Positions 6,458 through 11,955 of a DNA stretch of 11,955 nucleotides are shown one piece after another. Made by a program: the position numbers and the translations under genes. Origin of the DNA: Methanosarcina sp. GTDB taxonomy: Archaea > Halobacteriota > Methanosarcinia > Methanosarcinales > Methanosarcinaceae. The notes beneath the pieces are model-generated. The model was not told the origin of the DNA. It ran no database searches and saw only the letters and a list, made by a program, of their open reading frames with translations. Location: contig JAMXLQ010000138.1 in the NCBI GenBank assembly GCA_024280975.1, positions 1 through 11,955 on the forward strand. Direction: 5' to 3'. Numbering within the stretch: the stretch's first letter is position 1; every line of letters starts with the position of its first letter.

Positions 6458-6529
6458 AGCCAAGGTCCGGATTTGAACCAGGACTGAATCGCTCTGCTGG
6501 CGATTGCGTGACCGCTCCGCCACCTTGGC
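6458..6529 (-). tRNA. tRNA-Cys (GCA), variant with A33
   Basis: The minus strand folds into a complete cloverleaf without intron or encoded CCA. The acceptor stem GCCAAGG/CCTTGGC is a perfect 7 bp and the D-stem is GCG/CGC. The anticodon stem ATCGC/GCGAT is a perfect 5 bp, enclosing the 7-base loop C-A-G-C-A-G-A. The variable loop has five bases and the T-loop is TTCAAAT. The loop centre gives anticodon GCA, and the discriminator (complement of 6458) is U73; both are Cys identity elements, and G37 is present. Two features are odd. Position 33 is A where elongator tRNAs almost always have U. The T-stem CCTGG/CCGGA has a C49-A65 mismatch and a U51-G63 wobble. Methanosarcina mazei is known to have three distinct tRNA-Cys species, used differently by CysRS and SepRS, so this may be a diverged isoacceptor or a decaying copy. 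Confidence 0.85.
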
Positions 6530-6559
6530 ATTTTGTATAATCTAATACAGTATTTGGGT

Positions 6560-6567
6560 ATATAAAT
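6560..6567 (-). promoter_or_regulatory. TATA box for tRNA-Cys
   Basis: On the minus strand ATTTATAT (followed by ACCC) lies 31-38 bases upstream of the tRNA 5' end. That is right for an archaeal tRNA promoter with a short leader, so the gene probably still has a working promoter. Confidence 0.55.
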
Positions 6568-6948
6568 TTTTAGATTGAAAGGAGTTTGTCACTCACAGAG
6601 GGCGACTAATCAAAAAGTAATTTCAGTGGGTTGATTCATGATTAAGATGCTGAACTGTATCAAGAGTGCAGGCTTCTAAACAGGAATAATCGTTTTTTTA
6701 ATGACAAGTCTGTGAATAGCTTTTTGAGTTCGCGAAGAAGGCAAATCCATGGAAAAACAACATTCTGCTCCCTTGTTTAGAAAGCTAAATATTTTAGTTT
6801 TTTATTGAATTCTCGATGGGCTGGTATAATAAGTTGGAAGATTGAACACGCTCTTTCTTGACATTAACCAAAAAAGTTAATACAGTTTAAGTTAATAAGT
6901 TTATGAAGTAATTTTCATATACCGATAAGTATGGGAGTACCCAACTAA
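6568..6948. other. Intergenic stretch without a recognisable gene
   Basis: This AT-rich spacer lies between the divergent tRNA-Cys and CheY-like genes. I see no convincing ORF with a ribosome binding site and no strong palindrome. The only repeat noted is a short AGTTAATA direct pair in the AT-rich part near 6880-6900. Confidence 0.4.
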
Positions 6949-6958
6949 AAAGTATATC
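6949..6958 (+). promoter_or_regulatory. Possible TATA box for the CheY-like gene
   Basis: AAAGTATATC lies about 60 bases before the GTG start codon and would give a leader of roughly 35 bases. The match is moderate. Confidence 0.35.
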
Positions 6959-7015
6959 TGAAAATCGTGAAATAATATAGTTTTCTTAGTAAAAATAAAA
7001 AGAAGGAATAAATAA

Positions 7016-7396
7016 GTGACACGAGTTATGATTGTAGAAGATGCCGAATTTATGCGAATGGCAATCAGGGACACTCTTTTTAGGCACGGGCATGAAGTGG
7101 TTGCCGAAGTGGCAGATGAGGAAGAAGCCTTTCAAAAATATTTGGAGGTGAAGCCAGACCTTGTCTTAATGGATATAATGACGCCAGATAGTGTGCCAGG
7201 TGATATGAATTTGAAAAAAATACTGAATAAATTTCTTGTTATAGACCACGAAGCAAAAATGGCAATGTTTTCTTCCCTTGGGCAGCAGATCCTGATAACA
7301 GAATCCACGAAAATAGGCGCTATGGGTTTTATAGTAAAACCATTTGAACCTGAAGGAATACTGGACCTACTTAAAAAAATTGCCGAGCCAAACTAA
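7016..7396 (+). CDS. Stand-alone CheY-like response regulator receiver
   Basis: This is a 126-residue single receiver domain with no output domain. The expected phosphorylation machinery is present: acidic pair E8-D9, phospho-acceptor D53 (DLVLMDIM), the switch Ser in FSSLGQQ (S86/S87), and K108 in VKPF. The SSLGQQ motif resembles chemotaxis CheY proteins of Bacillus and archaea, which act on the flagellar/archaellar motor or switch proteins. The GTG start is supported by AAGGA at 7004-7008, 7 bases before it; the ATG at codon 5 is too far away. No che, archaellum or kinase genes are nearby, so it is an orphan here. The segment after D53 is unusual: I-M-T-P rather than I-T-M-P, no M-D-G, and D53 to S86 is about five residues longer than in typical CheY. 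Phosphorylation is plausible but its partners are unknown. Confidence 0.88.
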   Translation: MTRVMIVEDAEFMRMAIRDTLFRHGHEVVAEVADEEEAFQKYLEVKPDLVLMDIMTPDSVPGDMNLKKILNKFLVIDHEAKMAMFSSLGQQILITESTKIGAMGFIVKPFEPEGILDLLKKIAEPN

Positions 7397-7397
7397 C

Positions 7398-7402
7398 TTT
7401 TT
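7398..7402 (+). terminator. Short oligo-T after CheY-like gene
   Basis: Five T residues follow one base after the TAA stop. This is a plausible but weak archaeal termination site. The rest of 7397-7742 shows only a 50-codon ORF (7436-7588, plus strand, ATG start, no clear Shine-Dalgarno sequence, no recognised family), which I do not call a gene. Confidence 0.3.
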
Positions 7403-7717
7403 GAATCAACGAGAAACAACGGAATTGCCGGGTAGATGAAAGAAAATGAAAATTATATTGATTTCCAGACTTTTGCCAGTGATTCCCCTTTTACATGGAT
7501 TTTAAATTCAAGTAAATATCCAAATGGTGTCATCCGGCATGCTGCTCTCTCTAATTTTCATATTCAACGCTCCATGTGTTTTGAGTAATTGTACATTTAT
7601 ATCCCATTTACAAAATATACATCAATTGTAAAACCTGAGGCTAAGCTGATTCCAGACTTTAAAAAAATTCCAACCTTAAATGAAGTAGACGGAGATCAAA
7701 ATTTCTAAAATAGAAGT

Positions 7718-7744
7718 GAGTGGAAATGAAGGGTAAATCCACTC
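7718..7744 (-). terminator. Possible hairpin terminator of the nitrogenase-like operon
   Basis: GAGTGGA (7718-7724) and TCCACTC (7738-7744) form a 7-bp stem with a 13-base loop that overlaps the K-like stop codon. A second small dyad, TTCTA-AAA-TAGAA, follows with a T-containing tract on the minus strand. No other minus-strand gene follows, so transcription should end here. Confidence 0.35.
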
Positions 7745-9092
7745 AAAGGGGACCTGCATATTTACTCATGACGTCTTCCATTAGAGTAAGCCCTCCGCTG
7801 AACCCTGCGTAACTTCGCTCAAGTATTATGCGGTCGTATGACGGGAATGAAACCGTCAAATGTATAGCATTAAATTCCGGGCCTGAGATGAAAGTTTCAA
7901 GGGAACTTGCAAGCAGGAACATGAAACTCCTGTCTTTTAAATTTTCCCGAATCCTGTATGCATCTACTTCATATATTATTTCAGGCCAGGCAGGAGTTTC
8001 AAGACCGTTTGTCAGTTCCTCATTTATTAATTCACGGGCTTCTTCAGGTGGATTATCCGCTATCTGAACAAGGTCAGGCAGATAACCCATTTCATTTGCA
8101 AGGTATTTTGTAATGCTTACAGCCGAGTCGCTGTCTGAAACCACTGCAAAGTAAGGATGCGGTCTGGCGATCAAAAGCACATCCCCAACATACTCTGCAA
8201 GCCTGTAAGCTCTTTTCTCCTCGCTGGCAATCAGATCTTCAATGACATCGGCTGAAACATCTAACCTTTCTCCTATAACCCTCAGGAATTCTGAGGTTTG
8301 CTTTGGTCCTATCGGTATCCCTGGGAAGGAGATGTAAGGAGTATCGAACTTTTCTTCGAGTTTCTTTGCCGTTTTATGCCCGATCCAGCTTGAGAGGACA
8401 ATATTATATTCAGCAGCCGGAATTTTTTTCAGGTTCTCAAGCGCGTCAAATTCTCCTACAATCAGATTTGCTTTCAAGCCTATTTTTTCAAGCAGGGTTT
8501 TTATCTCCCTTGCTTCTCCCTTCCAGAATATGTGCTGGAAAGGAACTATCCCAAATACATTTACCAGTCCTTTTTCTTTTGGAGTTTCTTCAAGGAGCTG
8601 GTCGATTATAGCGTCGAAAAAGTACTCGTAGCCTTCGTAGGAGGTTCCTGCAAACCCTGAGGTGTTTACATGTATGATCGGGACTTCAGGTTTCTTTTCT
8701 TTAAACCGTCTGATAACCGACCCCACATCATCTCCTATAAGTGAGGGGACACAGCCAGAGATGACTGCAAATAACTCTCCGTTTACAAGTTCTACCGTTG
8801 ACTCAATGAGACTTTCAAGTTTTTTTTCGCCGCCGAAAATTACATGCTCTTCAACTAAAGAGGAACAGGGAGTGCTTGTTCCTCCATAAGGGCCGCCTGC
8901 ATTCTGGCCTCCGCCGTAAAATTGGCCAAAAAGCTGCCCGATTCCACATCCTGCTCCGGAATGAAGTATGGGAACAACTCCAAATATACCAACAGCAGTT
9001 GAATATGCCCCTGCGAGTGCGCAGGAGTAACGTGGTGCTTCAATAGCACCTGAAATAAGATTAGTTGTCTGTAAAGATTCATTAATTACCAT
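7743..9092 (-). CDS. Nitrogenase-like component 1, K-like (beta) subunit
   Basis: This is a member of the NifK/NifN/BchB oxidoreductase superfamily, 449 residues, partner of the D-like gene just upstream. Three cysteines match the P-cluster ligands of NifK: C24 (PRYSCALAGAY), C49 (HSGAGCGIGQ) and C114 (ISGCVPSLIGDD). Their spacing of 25 and 65 compares with 25 and 58 in NifK. An extra cysteine, C76, precedes SSLVEEHVIFGG, the block resembling the SSSMTEDAAVFGG segment of NifK. It lacks the N-terminal extension of true NifK. I start it at the ATG at 9092, preceded by AGGTG, 13 bases after the D-like stop. An in-frame ATG at 9122 would overlap the upstream gene and has no such signal. The paired cysteines suggest an Fe-S cluster at the subunit interface. 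The substrate is unknown. Confidence 0.88.
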   Translation of the reverse strand: MVINESLQTTNLISGAIEAPRYSCALAGAYSTAVGIFGVVPILHSGAGCGIGQLFGQFYGGGQNAGGPYGGTSTPCSSLVEEHVIFGGEKKLESLIESTVELVNGELFAVISGCVPSLIGDDVGSVIRRFKEKKPEVPIIHVNTSGFAGTSYEGYEYFFDAIIDQLLEETPKEKGLVNVFGIVPFQHIFWKGEAREIKTLLEKIGLKANLIVGEFDALENLKKIPAAEYNIVLSSWIGHKTAKKLEEKFDTPYISFPGIPIGPKQTSEFLRVIGERLDVSADVIEDLIASEEKRAYRLAEYVGDVLLIARPHPYFAVVSDSDSAVSITKYLANEMGYLPDLVQIADNPPEEARELINEELTNGLETPAWPEIIYEVDAYRIRENLKDRSFMFLLASSLETFISGPEFNAIHLTVSFPSYDRIILERSYAGFSGGLTLMEDVMSKYAGPL

Positions 9093-9105
9093 GATTACAC
9101 CTGAC

Positions 9106-10650
9106 TCAGTCCTCTGCTTCAAGATAATAAAGTGAATTAGGCTGTTTGTACCACCAGTCCCTGTATGTGCTCTTTGTCTTCTCGAGCATCGTTCTCTGGT
9201 ATGAGTGGCTTTTCAATGACTGCAAAAGGAAGTTTCCAAATGCAATCGCTCCCGTATAACCACTTTGGGCACTCCAGGGGTGTGCGTCGGACCTCAAGGC
9301 ATGCACCCTTGTTACACCCTTGTCACGCTTGAATGCCCCTCCCTGGAACGGGCAGGTCATTGCAATATCGGGATTTCTCTGGTTTGTGATATGCGTCTGT
9401 TCTGCGGCCTGGAAGGTATTTACCAGAATGTCAAAGTCTCCCATCTGTGCAATCAATTTTTCAAGATCCTTGAGGATGAGGTTGTCAAAGTCCTGGCACA
9501 TTGCAGCTGATGATTTAAGTCCGAGTTCGTCAAAGTACGGGACCTGCGCCAGAAGCCTTCCCTGTCCAAGTGCACCCAGCACTTCTACTTTCTCTCCATT
9601 GCCTTTGAAATTTTCAAATTCCTGTCTGATTGCCTTCAGTTTCGGAAGCCATTTTTCATGTTCTTCTTTGATCAGAGCTTCTATTTCCCTTTCTTTTCCA
9701 GTATGCCTGCCGATTTCCCTCAGCCACTCATCGGTGTGTGCAACTCCCATTGGTGAGGGATAGAGGAAATAAGGAACTCCATATTCCTGCTTAAGCCCGC
9801 GGGCTAGATAGTCAGTATAAGTCGGGCACAGGGGTGCAGTAACTGCAGCTTCGGAAAGCTGTTCAAACTGCTCCACAGATGCAAATTCAGGGACGAAGTT
9901 AACTCTAAGACCGACTTTTCCCAGCAAGCGCTTTATTTCCAGCCTGTCCTGCCACGTGTAAGAGAGCATGCTTGCTACATTCACCAGATCTTTCTGCTTC
10001 TTTTCTGGCTTTTTGACAAGGTACTTTAGGACTGCGTGCCAGAAGGCATCATAACCTGTCTGAACAAGCTTTGAGCGTGAGCCCTCACAGTGAATTGGGA
10101 CTATTGTTGCTTTTATTTCGGGCTGGACCTGCGAGACAACCCCTTCTATGTCCTCTCCGATTATTCCTGAAGTACAGGATGTAAGTACAAAGATTGCTTT
10201 AGGATTGTACCGTCTCTCGGCTTCCTTTATTGCCTCCCTGAGCTTTTCACCGGCCCCGTAGACCACATCTCTTTCCCCAAGATTTGTTGTTATCCAATGG
10301 AGGTCGTAATTTGCAGGGCGGCCAAGTTCGACAGGTACGTGTCTGTAAAGTTCACGGTAGCCGAGTGCTGCAGACGAGCAGCCAACAGGTGCATGATATA
10401 TAGCTACAGCGTCACGGATTGTTCCGATCCTTACTGAAAGATAGAAGTTCAGAACACAACCACTTGACTGCTGGAAATTCCGTTCTCTTTGCCTCAGGCA
10501 GCCTGAACGGGCTTCTTTTGCAAGGTCGCTTGCTTTTCCATACCAGACATTTATACCATTTGCCCTCTGTTCTCGGTTGGGACATGTAGCCCGTGATAGG
10601 TCGATTCTTTCCTCGATCAATTCATTTTCAGTAAGTTCTGTTCCTGACAT
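9106..10650 (-). CDS. Nitrogenase-like component 1, D-like (alpha) subunit, probable group IV type
   Basis: This 514-residue protein belongs to the NifD/NifE/VnfD superfamily. P-cluster-type cysteines are C65 (SSGCVLNFYL), C91 (APVGCSSA) and C159 (TSCTSGIIGEDIEGV), with spacing 26 and 68 against 26 and 66 in NifD. Both active-site cofactor ligands of NifD have equivalents: C275 (APLCPTYTDYLARG, aligning with NifD Cys275) and H457 (AHPWSAQSGYTGAIAF, aligning with NifD His442). NifE-type scaffolds normally lack the His. The segment after HCEG (187-190), where NifD has Gln191 and His195, instead reads SRSKLVQTGYDAFWHAV, so N2 reduction is unlikely. N-terminal CPNREQR and CEG-x-RSK resemble group IV nitrogenase-like proteins such as the methylthio-alkane reductase class (from memory). 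The start ATG has GGAG upstream. No H-type ATPase/reductase gene is in the window, so electrons must come from one encoded elsewhere, such as CfbC or NifH (inference). Confidence 0.88.
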   Translation of the reverse strand: MSGTELTENELIEERIDLSRATCPNREQRANGINVWYGKASDLAKEARSGCLRQRERNFQQSSGCVLNFYLSVRIGTIRDAVAIYHAPVGCSSAALGYRELYRHVPVELGRPANYDLHWITTNLGERDVVYGAGEKLREAIKEAERRYNPKAIFVLTSCTSGIIGEDIEGVVSQVQPEIKATIVPIHCEGSRSKLVQTGYDAFWHAVLKYLVKKPEKKQKDLVNVASMLSYTWQDRLEIKRLLGKVGLRVNFVPEFASVEQFEQLSEAAVTAPLCPTYTDYLARGLKQEYGVPYFLYPSPMGVAHTDEWLREIGRHTGKEREIEALIKEEHEKWLPKLKAIRQEFENFKGNGEKVEVLGALGQGRLLAQVPYFDELGLKSSAAMCQDFDNLILKDLEKLIAQMGDFDILVNTFQAAEQTHITNQRNPDIAMTCPFQGGAFKRDKGVTRVHALRSDAHPWSAQSGYTGAIAFGNFLLQSLKSHSYQRTMLEKTKSTYRDWWYKQPNSLYYLEAED

Positions 10651-10712
10651 TACTATTTCTCCATAAGAGACCTGATTTCTTAGTGAATTTGTCTCCAGTA
10701 TGTTTTGCTCCT

Positions 10713-10725
10713 GGTATCACCTACC
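10713..10725. promoter_or_regulatory. Candidate operator GGTA-N5-TACC at the nitrogenase-like operon start site
   Basis: GGTA (10713-10716) and TACC (10722-10725) form a small dyad 18-30 bases downstream of the minus-strand TATA box, over the predicted transcription start. A repressor binding here would block transcription. The form is close to the spaced tetranucleotide dyads bound by the methanogen nitrogen repressor NrpR, but the spacer is 5 rather than 6, so the link is weak. Confidence 0.3.
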
Positions 10726-10742
10726 TCCATTCGCATTAATGG

Positions 10743-10752
10743 ATATATAAAT
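10743..10752 (-). promoter_or_regulatory. TATA box of the nitrogenase-like operon
   Basis: On the minus strand ATTTATATAT gives a predicted start near 10718-10720 and a leader of about 70 bases before the D-like ATG. CCATT-N6-AATGG (10727-10742) lies between the box and the start. Confidence 0.6.
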
Positions 10753-10883
10753 CGGGAAATCAGCAAAATTGTGATCTAGTTTCTCATTATCCGAATTTTT
10801 GCGGCAAAAACCAATATAGAAGAGTTTCAAGAAAATCATTAACCTACGAGAACTAAGCCTATAAGAAAGAAGTTAACAAGGAT

Positions 10884-10894
10884 ACATATAAAAG
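10884..10894 (+). promoter_or_regulatory. TATA box of the OYE-like gene
   Basis: ACATATAAAAG lies about 45 bases before the ATG, so the leader would be about 20-25 bases. Confidence 0.55.
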
Positions 10895-10926
10895 AAAGTA
10901 GAAAAGAAAGTAGAGAAGAAATTAGC
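10891..10926 (+). repeat. 12-bp purine-rich tandem repeat in the OYE-like leader
   Basis: AAAGAAAGTAGA occurs twice exactly (10891-10902, 10903-10914). A diverged third unit GAAGAAATTAGC follows, and then the Shine-Dalgarno region GAGGAAAT. The tract fills the space from the TATA box to the ribosome binding site. Confidence 0.75.
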
Positions 10927-10937
10927 GAGGAAATAAA

Positions 10938-11927
10938 ATGACTAAAATAACAGATGAATTAGTGATCCGTGGGAATCATATTAAAAACCGAATTGTAATG
11001 CCTCCTATGGTTACTTTTTCCTTTCATGGGGATAATGGATCTTATTATGGCAAGCAGTACATTGAACACTATACGAAGCGTGCAAAAGGCGGTGCTGGCC
11101 TTATTATTGTGCAGGCCACCAGCGTTTTTGGGGCTGTAGATTCCACCGGGATGTGGTCAATAGGTAATATTGCAGCCTTAAAGCAAATTGCGAGCAACTG
11201 CCATGAGTCTGGTGCAACAGTAATGATGCAGCTTCATTGCGGCAATATGGACATTAATGAGTTGTCAGTCGAAGAAATCCACTCAATGCAAAAAAATATG
11301 AAGCAGGCAGCCCTTCGTGCTTGTGAAATGGGTTTTAACGGCGTTGAATATCATTTTGCCCATGGATTTACCTTATGCAAGTTTCTTGATGCTTCTTACA
11401 ATCGACGAACCGACCAGTACGGCGGCGATGCTCTAAACAGGGCAAGAGTTTTAACACAAATTCTACCGGAGATTCGGAACAAAACTCGCAAAAATTTTAT
11501 TGTCAGCGTACGCATGGGTGAGTATCTGCCAGAAAGTAAGGACGGCATTGAGGTAGCTAAAGCCTTTGAGAAAGCAGGGATTGATTTGTTGCATATTTCT
11601 TTTGGCATGCATCCTCCTACAAATCCGGTTCCCGACGGTTTCATTTGCAGTCCTATAACTTATAGTGGCTGTAAGATTAAAAAAGAAGTAAAGATTCCTG
11701 TTATCGCAGTCAATGAAATCCGCACGGAAGAGCAGGTACGGTTTTTAATTGAAAATGATTACGTGGATCTTGTTGCTGCTGGCAGGGGCATGTTAGCTGA
11801 TCCCGAGTTTGCCAATCATGTGATAAACAGCGAGCCTGTAAACATGTGTTTGGGATGTGAGAGGTGTTTCTGGTTTACTGATCATACGCTTTGTCCGGCA
11901 AGAAGCCAGTGTAGTGAAAATCAGTAA
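10938..11927 (+). CDS. Old Yellow Enzyme / 2-enoate reductase-like flavin oxidoreductase with 4Fe-4S motif, compact
   Basis: This 329-residue FMN TIM-barrel protein has the OYE-family landmarks: N-R-I-V-M-P-P-M (17-24), Q-L-H (98-100), H139-F-A-H142-G-F followed by N-R-R-T-D-Q-Y-G-G (155-163), S-V-R-M-G (190-194), and the phosphate-binding AAGRGMLADP (280-289). C304, C307, C310 and C319 form C-x2-C-x2-C-x8-C, the 4Fe-4S motif seen in 2-enoate reductases, trimethylamine dehydrogenase and dienoyl-CoA reductases. The C-terminal FAD/NAD(P)H domains of those enzymes are absent, so an external donor such as ferredoxin must reach the Fe-S cluster (inference). About 30 residues usually found after Q-L-H-x-x-G-R are missing. 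F144 stands where related enzymes have an active-site Tyr. The start is supported by GAGG 7 bases before the ATG. The gene is divergent from the nitrogenase-like operon. Its substrate is unknown; reduction of an activated C=C bond is the family norm. Confidence 0.88.
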   Translation: MTKITDELVIRGNHIKNRIVMPPMVTFSFHGDNGSYYGKQYIEHYTKRAKGGAGLIIVQATSVFGAVDSTGMWSIGNIAALKQIASNCHESGATVMMQLHCGNMDINELSVEEIHSMQKNMKQAALRACEMGFNGVEYHFAHGFTLCKFLDASYNRRTDQYGGDALNRARVLTQILPEIRNKTRKNFIVSVRMGEYLPESKDGIEVAKAFEKAGIDLLHISFGMHPPTNPVPDGFICSPITYSGCKIKKEVKIPVIAVNEIRTEEQVRFLIENDYVDLVAAGRGMLADPEFANHVINSEPVNMCLGCERCFWFTDHTLCPARSQCSENQ

Positions 11928-11955
11928 TCGTGATCGACCTTATACCCTTTACAAC

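Noticed and set aside
7436..7588. 50-codon ORF downstream of the CheY-like gene
   Set aside because: It begins with ATG but has no clear ribosome binding site, no recognised motif and ordinary intergenic composition, so there is not enough to support a gene.
9093..9122. ATG at 9122 as the start of the K-like subunit
   Set aside because: It would overlap the end of the D-like gene and has no good ribosome binding site, while the ATG at 9092 follows AGGTG at proper spacing.
9106..10650. True nitrogenase nifD or F430 enzyme CfbD
   Set aside because: No nifH/nifI/nifE/nifN neighbours are present and the NifD Gln191/His195 region differs. CfbD is expected to act without a K-like partner and without the His442 equivalent seen here.

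Overview
The window looks like chromosomal DNA of a methanogenic archaeon, most likely Methanosarcina. The signs are an archaeal-type PEP carboxylase, a NosD-like beta-helix surface protein, AT-rich intergenic DNA with archaeal TATA boxes, oligo-T terminators, and a tRNA gene without an encoded CCA. The genus is inferred from overall gene content and style; no search was run.

Layout. 1-858 (+): the C-terminal part of a secreted NosD/CASH beta-helix protein. 1004-2584 (-): ppcA, archaeal PEP carboxylase, convergent with it. 2585-3276: a long intergenic region with a 12-bp degenerate tandem repeat directly upstream of ppcA, a 10-bp inverted repeat, and the hcp promoter preceded by an operator-like palindrome. 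3277-4899 (+): hcp, hybrid-cluster protein. 4900-5297: a structured repeat region. 5298-6047 (-): a membrane protein with two zinc-ribbon-like modules; a 26-bp sequence occurs in direct orientation on both sides of it. 6458-6529 (-): a tRNA-Cys gene with an A in place of the near-universal U33. 7016-7396 (+): an orphan CheY-like receiver. 7743-10650 (-): a two-gene operon for a nitrogenase-like component 1 (D-like and K-like subunits) with no reductase (H) gene beside it. 10938-11927 (+): a compact Old Yellow Enzyme/2-enoate-reductase-like flavoprotein with a 4Fe-4S motif, divergent from that operon.

How it fits together. PpcA supplies oxaloacetate for biosynthesis, and Hcp handles NO or hydroxylamine stress. 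The most unusual part is the right end. The nitrogenase-like pair keeps all six P-cluster-type cysteines and equivalents of both cofactor ligands of NifD (Cys and His), but the segment carrying the NifD Gln191/His195 residues is different. This suggests a metallocluster reductase acting on something other than N2. It shares a 287-bp divergent control region with a flavin/Fe-S reductase. The second highlight is the tRNA-Cys gene, which has a perfect anticodon stem and the Cys identity bases (GCA, U73) but A33 and a weakened T-stem.
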